Source of the DNA: Bolinopsis microptera
Taxonomy: Eukaryota > Ctenophora > Tentaculata > Lobata > Bolinopsidae
DNA: 64,000 bases
Assembly (NCBI RefSeq): GCF_026151205.1
Contig: NC_087072.1
Location: forward strand, 4,698,084-4,762,083
Reading direction: 5' to 3'
Part shown: positions 60,001-64,000 of the stretch, one piece after another
How the letters are laid out: each line of letters opens with the position of its first letter
How positions within the stretch are numbered: the first letter of the stretch is position 1
Notes under the pieces: model-generated
Database searches by the model: none
Seen by the model: only the letters and a program-made list of their open reading frames with translations
What the model was told of the DNA's origin: nothing
Program-made: the position numbers and the translations under genes

Positions 60001-63000
60001 TAATTTACATTTGAAATTTGAGAAGTGTGGTGATATTACCGTCATTATCATGATTATGATATCGCCCCAATAGCTATTATGTTTGAGTTAGTAAGCCGCG
60101 ATTAAATTAACTGAGTGGAAACTTACATTCATTGGTGGGATTGTTAAGTATTATGGTATTAGTAATATTTATATATGTAATCTCTACTATGATCTATTTT
60201 TAAGCTTACATTTTCAGTGCGAAGGGCCTGCAGAAACCGCAGAGTTTACACACTGCCCTACAGAAGGCGGCTGGAAGGAAGGCAATGATTCAGCAATCTC
60301 AGGTTTGTGATTACCAACGTTGATAGGATTATAAATTTGTAATACTCATGAGTCATGATGACTTATAACTTATTAGTAATAATGAATTGATGTGGAAATG
60401 ATGTTCATATTAATTTAATCGATCAATTTGACAGTGAAAGGCTAAAAACAGCATTTTAAACAAACAAAACTACTACACAAACAAAGCGAGGCCGCTCAGA
60501 ACATTTCTTAATTTTTACTGTTTCTTTTTGCAGATCCCAAAACCGAAGACGCCTCTGAAGAGAAAATCAACATCTGCCACTTCTCCGGCAAAGGTTGCCA
60601 AGACTCCCCGAAAGTCAACCGGAAAGATTCCAAAAGACTCCTCAGAAGACTCGGTTGAGGAAATACGACAGAAAGTTCTGGAGAAGAAAAAAGAGATCCT
60701 TGAGAAGAGGAAATCTATCCAGCAGAAAAGAAAGAGTGTTGGACCAAAAACTTGGGCCACTGTTGCTTCCAAACTCACAAAATCTCCCTGGAAGGCTGTT
60801 CCCGCAGCAACTGTCGTCAAGTTGCCTCCTAAGACTCCTTTGAGAAAGCGAGCACTTAAAGCTATGGGCAAAACGAAGGTTGTGAGGAAGAACGAGCCGA
60901 AACCTCCCTTGAAAATCGGATCCAAACGTAAATCAACAGGTACGATAAAAATATTTTCGCTATTAAGGTCCGGTGAGCAACTTGATGGTAAGGGTTTAAA
61001 CTAATAGGCCTATTAGTTAAAACTTTTCAGTCAAAACTGATGACAGCGGGGTAACAGCACTCTAACAGCTGTTTTATTGCCCGCTAATAGACATAACCAA
61101 AAGCAAGTAAGCGCCGGCTATTAGCTGTCTATTAGAGGGCTGTTAAGATTTTCCCTAAATATTAAATGCTAGGCGAGCTGAGGTGGGAATTTAATCTAAT
61201 TTTCTTTGTCCACAGGAATGTTGAAACCTGTAACGAAGCCAGTGGTGAAACGGAAAAGTATTTCCACTAAAACTCCCGCAAAGAAAGCTCTACAGTCTAA
61301 GGTGGGTAATATTTCATGGGGGCCATACCAGAGTAAAAGTCCAAAGCACATGTGCTCTAACATGGATGTTACTGGTTTTCCCCGATCATATATATAGTAC
61401 AGCTAATTTCTGATTACCTGTTCCTGCCCTAACCAATCTGAGCATTTTCCCAGCCTAAACATTCTTTGTCGCCATTGATTTTATTCAAGTTCCCTTGCTG
61501 TATTATTTGATGAAAGTTTCAAATCAAATCATCTAACATAATATGCTGTATTTCAAATATTTCATTAGGGTGAGCAATTGAGTCATGAAATTGAATTTTT
61601 GAATTTTTATATCAAACTAAGTTTGGTCCAGTGTGAGAGCTAGAAATTTGGCTGAACTCCCTGACCCTCCTTAGACTCAGCGCCCAAATAAGTCTTGACA
61701 ATATTTTGAATTTTAAACCCAATATCTGACAACGTCATATTTCAGGTACCAGTCCCGGTGCCACAATCACCTTTGGCTGCAGTGGTGAACGCTCAGACAC
61801 TGGAAACACTTCTCAAAGCTCCAAAAGGATCTCCACAAGCTCAACTGATCACCAGTGCGATCATGAAGCAGTGCGAGGAAGTACTCCAGAACAGCTTCTC
61901 TGAGGACCCAACAGAGTCTAAAGAGGTTCCTCTGAAGAAGCTGGAGGAGGTACTGTGTGACGAGAACATGGAGATTAAGAAGAGTGTTGATGTCGAGGAG
62001 CTTGTTGAGATCTTTTCTGACGATTACCAGCCAGACTCTGTTGATCAGCTCTGTAAGATGATGGACCCCATTGTCATGATGCAGTACGAGAACGATCCGG
62101 ACTTTGAGTTTGGAAGCGTCAACAATATCATGAAGGAGACCGAGTCAGGCCCAGAGATTGATCCTGCCGCTTTGAGAAAACTGTTCAAAGCTACGAAGAA
62201 ACCCAAGAAGTCTGAGTGTCTGGATGCGGTCGCCATGATGAAACTGTTCGCTAATCCAAATCTGATTAAGGAGAAGCGGCAGTCTGCCATCATCGATGGT
62301 GAAGCACTTAACAGCCTGTTCGACGAGGCAGTGGAGACATGTGATGTGGAACAACTCTACAAAGCTCCGGACTCCGAGGGGAGGATTGTTACGGAGAAAG
62401 AAGCGACTACCTTTCTCAGACGATCTTCTCTGGCCCTCCGCAAAACTCTTCTTCCTGGTGACCTTAGTAGGCTGTTCACTGTAGAAAACTATTACACAGA
62501 TTCAGATGGTAGTGAGGATGAAGAACCCTTGCATTTAGATGAGACACTTCGAGAATTTGAAGAAGAAATTTACGAGAACATTGAAGAGAAGATGGAGGAC
62601 ACGAATGACGAGTCAGTAGAACTTAAGGAAAACATAAATGAAAAAATGAAAGAAATTGATGAGGAGATAGAGGAATCAGATGAGAAGGTAGGGGAAACTG
62701 AAGAAATAACGGACGAAACTGCTGACAAAGCTGTTGACGTCCTGAATGAATTTGACAATCAGGAACCTCAAGAAGCTTGCGATGAACTGCAAGAAGATAA
62801 CGCTACGCCAACTGGGGAGGATACTTTTGACGAACTTGTTGTTGCTGATGATTCTAACAAAGAAAACGAAGAGCCAATGGTGATTGAAGAAGAACCATCT
62901 GAAGAAGTACCCGAATCTTCAAAGAAAATCGAGAATATTGATACAGAGCCCGATAATCTTGTCATCTCTGATGGAGAAGAAAAATTAACTGATGTGATCA

Positions 63001-64000
63001 CAGATGACGCTGAGCCTACAGTTGATGAAGAGGCTCCACTTGAAATTGAAGAGGGAGTTGACGCTGAGAAGGTAGAAGACAGCGAGTCTGACGAAGAAAG
63101 CGATTCTGAGGAAGAAATGGGCGAGGAAGATCCAGAGTTACAACAGCAAGTTAACACTCTGTGTGCAGTCATCACCCCCATGGTCAGAAGACGCTGGTCC
63201 CAAAACAAGAGCTACGATTTCGGCGCTTTAAGCACTGTCCTGACGTTGGAGGATGACGACCAACATCCTGAGGTTGACCCCATTTCTATGAGAAAAATGT
63301 TCGGAATACCCAGAAAAATGACCTCTGCAAACGAGGAAATGGTCCTCGATCCTGTTTCTCTGATAAAGCTCTTCTTGAATCCCGATGTAACGAAGAAGAC
63401 CTCGGAGGAAGAGTTAGAACTTGATCCAATAGCGCTCCAGAATTTGTTTAGACTGCCCAAAGAACCAAAACAGGAGCAAGAGTCCGACCTGGACCCTGAA
63501 GCTCTGATAAATATGTTCCACTGTGAAGTTAAAGAAGAAGAGGTCACCAAACTTTACAAAACTCTAGAGGTGGAATCGGTGACAAAAGTGCTGGACAAGG
63601 CAAAGCGTACTAGCACATTGCCCGGTGACATATGCAAACTTTTCGTATCAGAAAATGTTCCTAATTCTCCTGGAGCCCCAAATGTAGATGAAGTCATTTC
63701 AAAGTTTGAGGAGGAAGTTAAAATTGAGCTTAGTAAGCCTACATCTAGACGAGGCGGAAGAAGGAAAAAACAAGAACCTGCTAATACAGAAAATGCAACA
63801 GCTATCAAACCAACGCGGGGTCGACGTGGGAGAAAACCAGCTGTTGAAAAAGATGGTGCTTTGGTGAAAGCTGAGGAAACTGTAGCTGTTACAGAAGATA
63901 TAGTGGTAGAGGTTGATCAACCTAAGCGCAGAGGTCGGAAAGCAGCCAAAGAAATAGTTAAACCTGAGGATATCTCCGTTCAGGTGCCAGCTATAGAACT
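35786..64000 (+). CDS. MKI67-like: Ki-67/RepoMan-like FHA protein with PP1-docking sites, 3' end off window
   Basis: Exons: 35786-35874 (ATG), 36016-36094, 54777-54932, 56914-58734, 59612-59790, 60218-60302, 60534-60939, 61216-61301 and 61746 to beyond 64000. All junctions are in phase, giving more than 1,718 codons. Residues about 1-95 form an FHA domain closely patterned on Ki-67 (IIKRGGADGTKYPV, CDIRVKIPTVDKVHTRLE, NPTRVNGSPIAGECLLRHGD, FTIIDRSFRYE). Residues 124-140 (KSKIMFGPELTPEEFD) and 572-585 (KSVRFGPMLSPQEYD) are RVxF-type PP1-docking sites followed by the KiR-like segment of Ki-67 and RepoMan. Exon 4 also has a 28-residue tandem repeat. Exons 5-8 encode basic, proline-rich chromatin-type sequence. 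Exon 9 is acidic with repeated DPxxLxKLF motifs and ends in AT-hook-like RGRRGRKP. In vertebrates Ki-67 coats mitotic chromosomes and recruits PP1; the same role here is inferred. The C-terminal LR region is outside the window. Confidence 0.88.
36372..39137. mobile_element. GGACA-family G-capped element filled with CT-rich satellite
   Basis: Left: 27 G then TGTCACGTCCGTCTATGTCC. Right: the inverse (GGACATAGACGGACATGACA) then 15 C (39123-39137). The core TTGTCTCATAGAATCCAAAA followed by AGGACAGGACATAGGCGG is in the same orientation at both ends (36422 and 39068) and also at 38268. The flanks AGCAAA (36366-36371) and AGTAAA (39138-39143) match in five of six bases, a possible 6-bp duplication. 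Confidence 0.7.
36680..38935 (+). repeat. CT-rich (TCCTCC) satellite with ~800-bp higher-order unit
   Basis: About 2.2 kb is almost pure pyrimidine on this strand, built of TCCTCCTC and CAGTCCTCCTCC words. A larger block beginning CCTGGGTCTTCCTGATC recurs at 36713, 37546 and 38346 (spacing 833 and 800 bp). The family core TCTCATAGAATCC at 38270 and 39070 has the same 800-bp offset. Long open frames across it are artefacts of composition. Confidence 0.92.
39783..40565. other. Intron 2 sequence, no gene seen
   Basis: AT-rich and featureless apart from the flanking repeats; 3'-flank of the antisense GPCR gene. Confidence 0.4.
40566..41630 (-). CDS. Divergent rhodopsin-like GPCR, copy 1
   Basis: An intronless ORF of 354 codons, antisense inside intron 2 of the Ki-67-like gene. 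Seven hydrophobic segments: about residues 38-62 (VIQYVAILIAIFG), 80-102, 115-137, 150-172, 200-225, 248-275 and 288-308. The seventh carries LNSACNPVVYF, a variant of the NPxxY motif. The third helix ends AVVRAIHMF, with the conserved arginine but not the full DRY. A basic C-terminal tail (KKKD, KKEKDK) fits G-protein coupling. The ligand is unknown. The closest relative visible is the second receptor 8 kb away, with a shared NTEAHT/NTEGHT loop and WKKKATVTVGIISVIYC. Confidence 0.85.
   Translation of the reverse strand: MEESSALEELRSSRHQQLNMLSSTSYWTTSTSADTSKQVIQYVAILIAIFGTITNIISLSYFVAKLKSTNQTRNTEAHTKLFLALNIFDLLVSVSSALRLLFEFFYVPFLFDTFAAIRRISVYATGFLTCLLAVVRAIHMFLPLKVINWSAVYVSITVYGVIISALQAFYIRMLTGEPGYPYFLYDIFNEAGAPTPALLIVFRVVFHIEFLIIASLFVIIVLANVLNIGKLYLSQLKTETWKKKATVTVGIISVIYCLCNIGFVIQFIMPCYSLTSYFAIPDEVIEVSNHILLPLNSACNPVVYFYRKKDMKAHIKELWGKFIALSLCKKEKDKNTVESCSFKSRSGAKSLTSR
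42100..42182. repeat. Foldback repeat with ~38-bp arms
   Basis: ACGACCCTGGGGCCTGG..TTCAAATTGATAATCACTT is mirrored by AAGTAATTATCAATTTTGAA and CCAGGCCCCAGGGTCGT. The left arm contains a 7-bp duplication (GGGGCCT) absent from the right arm. It probably forms a strong hairpin. Confidence 0.85.
42905..44078. mobile_element. TA-flanked non-autonomous transposon, 1174 bp
   Basis: Inverted ends CCTTARTTCCCAAAAATTTG, with TA at 42903-42904 and 44079-44080. The words CCCAAATTTT and CCAAAAATTT recur near both ends in both orientations. No ORF of note. Its interior contains a hairpin-rich GC block and a G run. Confidence 0.72.
43140..43225. repeat. Three consecutive GGGG-GCRA-CCCC hairpins
   Basis: GGGGGCGCAACCCCC, GGGGCGGAGCCCC and GGGGGCGAAGCCCCC follow one another. 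Similar cassettes are common in repeats of several invertebrates; the function is unknown. A 17-G run (43414-43430) followed by CTACAGTGCAG lies further inside the same transposon. Confidence 0.7.
44920..45035 (-). pseudogene. GPCR relic (sixth helix only)
   Basis: Read on the minus strand, the block gives NWQLERKATIIVPIISVINC followed by ICSFGFVVVV, matching NWKRKATITVAIISVIYC and VCNVGFVIVV of the receptor at 48779. The rest of the receptor is not recognisable around it, so it is a decayed third copy of the local family. Confidence 0.75.
45036..48778. other. Intron 2 sequence without a recognised gene
   Basis: Several short open frames exist but none shows family features. Small structures only: a perfect palindrome GTCAGCACTACCGTAGTGCTGAC core at 45553-45575 and a 9-bp tandem (GACAAGCCT) at 47518-47555. 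Confidence 0.45.
48779..49957 (-). CDS. Divergent rhodopsin-like GPCR, copy 2
   Basis: 393 codons from the first in-frame ATG at 49957 (MLNSLQEMEQ). The frame stays open upstream to 50053 without another ATG, so the repeat there is either 5' UTR or coding from an unseen upstream exon. Seven hydrophobic segments are present, with VLRAIHL at the end of helix 3, WKRKATITVAIISVIYCVCN in helix 6 and LNSACNPVVYFIRNADM in helix 7. The C-terminal tail is longer than in copy 1. Intronless and antisense within intron 2 of the Ki-67-like gene. Probably derived from the same ancestral gene as the receptor at 40566. Confidence 0.85.
   Translation of the reverse strand: MLNSLQEMEQFQKLQHMSTTSVPYSSSSWPWVTSGKTAAQVISGFSILIVIVGIFTNILSLSYFVSKIRSVHLTRNTEGHTLLFLVLNIFDLLVSASLSVLMWLKLLGSDYYVQESLALFCKISVLMTGFLTCLLAVLRAIHLIYPGHVINLRAIKLSIAVFGVIILILQSFYLNQLLSSGESFFQKYIESLSVRPNSAFVKLFTVIFHIEFCILLSLFIIVVLANMINIGRLNLSHSPRTTNWKRKATITVAIISVIYCVCNVGFVIVVGTVTYDAYSVASYQSIPYELINIVNHILLPLNSACNPVVYFIRNADMRSYVRTLWNKFITSCLCRNKKENTATGSYTSKAESSLFVEGNKKKIENEADLCTSEMENIILKRAASVFLLVDEH
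49953..50035. repeat. 12-bp tandem TTGAGTTCAAAA at the receptor 5' end
   Basis: About six units. In the receptor frame each reads LNSI, giving (LNSI)n just before the first ATG-encoded residues. Copy number could vary between individuals. Confidence 0.9.
50060..52880. other. Intron 2 sequence without a recognised gene
   Basis: AT-rich; no domain-bearing frame on either strand. Nothing further seen. Confidence 0.4.
52886..53491 (+). repeat. 17-bp minisatellite with a 51-bp higher-order unit
   Basis: Basic unit ACCCTAGTGYGAYATKT, about 35 copies. In the left two thirds, variants alternate in a fixed order (CGATATTT, TGACATGT-ac-T, TGACATGT), making a 51-bp super-unit repeated about six times; the right third is less regular. 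Confidence 0.93.
53592..54098. mobile_element. TA-flanked MITE, 507 bp
   Basis: Perfect 19-bp inverted ends CCTTACAAGACATATTTAT, with TA on each side (53590-53591 and 54099-54100). A second inner pair of related blocks, GGCGGTCCGAAAATATGGCG (53644) and GGTGGTCCGAAAATATGGCG (54027), is in direct orientation. No ORF. Confidence 0.85.
54777..54932 (+). CDS. MKI67-like: Ki-67-like exon 3: second half of the FHA domain
   Basis: 52 codons between TTTCAG and GTACGA, in phase 0 on both sides. It has the conserved NPTRVNG loop and RHGDVFTIIDRSFRYES, which fits the Ki-67 FHA pattern better than other FHA proteins I know. Confidence 0.9.
55289..56856. mobile_element. TA-flanked non-autonomous transposon, 1568 bp
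   Basis: Inverted ends start CGGGTAAACCGCCCCTAAAA and are bordered by TA (55287-55288 and 56857-56858). The motif CCCCTAAAATGTCA occurs in forward orientation in the left half (about 55303, 55571, 55600, 55757, 55780) and inverted in the right half (55932, 55953, 56490, 56650). No ORF. It lies in intron 3 of the Ki-67-like gene and ends 57 bp before exon 4. Confidence 0.82.
56914..58734 (+). CDS. MKI67-like: Ki-67-like exon 4: PP1 sites and SIM-like tandem repeat
   Basis: 607 codons, phase 0-0; the acceptor could equally be 3 bp downstream (CAGCAG). KIMF is at 56965-56976 and KSVRF at 58303-58317. Between them are four copies of an 84-bp unit (57427, 57511, 57595 and 57679), each encoding PDTNxRLSQGSSAASSDN followed by IVIYDSE. 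A degenerate fifth copy is near 58050-58135. The composition is acidic and serine-rich, predicted to be disordered. Confidence 0.9.
57427..57774 (+). repeat. Four tandem 84-bp coding repeats
   Basis: The unit starts TCTGRGGAACCAGACACAAM and is nearly identical between copies at the nucleotide level, so the expansion is recent. The last copy has a 3-bp insertion (GAA) and NITIYDTE in place of NIVIYDSE. Confidence 0.93.
58790..59483. mobile_element. AT-rich G-capped element, 694 bp, 6-bp TSD
   Basis: 8 G on the left (58790-58797), then CCAACCATATTAAAGTATAT; the inverse end plus 17 C on the right (59467-59483). Flanked by a perfect AATCAT (58784-58789 and 59484-59489). The block with CCCCGGGTCAAAATCGG and AAAAATCCTACATTTTAATA is in the same orientation near both ends. 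This is the reference copy for the family: it is uninterrupted. It sits 55 bp past the exon 4 donor of the Ki-67-like gene. Confidence 0.88.
61746..64000 (+). CDS. MKI67-like: Ki-67-like exon 9: acidic exon with DPxxLxKLF repeats, continues past the edge
   Basis: Open in one frame for 751 codons from the acceptor TTTCAG to the window edge, with no stop. Motifs of the form (L/V/I)DPxxLxxLFxxP: IDPAALRKLF, LDAVAMMKLF, IDGEALNSLF, VDPISMRKMF, LDPVSLIKLF, LDPIALQNLF and LDPEALINMF, plus LPGDLSRLF and LPGDICKLF. Between the two motif clusters is a long Glu/Asp stretch (about 62500-63130). The tail has SRRGGRRKK, RGRRGRKP and KRRGRKAAK, which look like DNA-binding AT hooks. Confidence 0.88.

Noticed and set aside
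62045-63920. Several minus-strand Ser-rich frames
   Set aside because: They mirror the acidic plus-strand exon 9 (GAA/GAT codons read backwards as Ser/Phe codons).

Overview
The window is animal nuclear DNA. It has split genes with GT-AG introns, AT-rich introns crowded with transposon copies, and a Ki-67-like nuclear protein, a HERC-type ubiquitin ligase, an F-lectin-like secreted protein, a CCP/PAN mosaic protein and divergent rhodopsin-like receptors. That mix suggests a marine invertebrate, perhaps a cnidarian. The species is inferred only and could be wrong. I saw no convincing tRNA, rRNA or CRISPR array.

Layout. 1-6 kb: nested transposons, namely a TA-flanked element (107-5677) split by a G-capped composite insertion (309-5077) that itself contains a LINE relic and a hAT element (3635-4881). 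6.4-24.4 kb: a minus-strand HERC3/4-like gene. I could reconstruct 14 exons from the initiator ATG into the HECT domain; the rest of HECT lies left of the window. Its intron 12 contains a single-exon secreted F-lectin-like gene on the plus strand. Its intron 11 contains a complete plus-strand gene of 22 coding exons and 1,028 codons, encoding a PLAT-like / FN3 / PAN / Cys-rich / 8xCCP secreted protein. 24.4-28 kb: a TA-flanked non-autonomous element and two tandem intronless TMEM205-like genes. 28-35.7 kb: a repeat zone with CG-rich hairpin elements carrying perfect 6-bp target duplications, LINE tails and an AT-rich repeat family. 35.8-64 kb: a Ki-67/RepoMan-like gene on the plus strand, running off the right edge. 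Its FHA domain is split by an 18.7-kb intron that contains two antisense GPCR genes, a GPCR relic, CT-rich and 17-bp satellites and several transposons.

Main discovery. At least three sequence-unrelated element families share one terminal design. Each has an outermost run of about 8-28 G (C at the other end), then a TIR of about 20 bp, then a subterminal hairpin module whose core points the same way at both ends. Where the ends are intact, the copies are flanked by 6-bp target duplications (CGTTGT, AATCAT, probably ATTATC). A second group of tiny hairpin elements also makes 6-bp duplications. The Ki-67 homologue is also notable: it carries two PP1-docking sites, a tandem array of SUMO-interaction-like motifs, and duplicated DPxxLxKLF repeats.

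All gene models come from reading the sequence by eye. Reading phase was checked across every junction reported for the three large genes, but no database search or RNA data was available.
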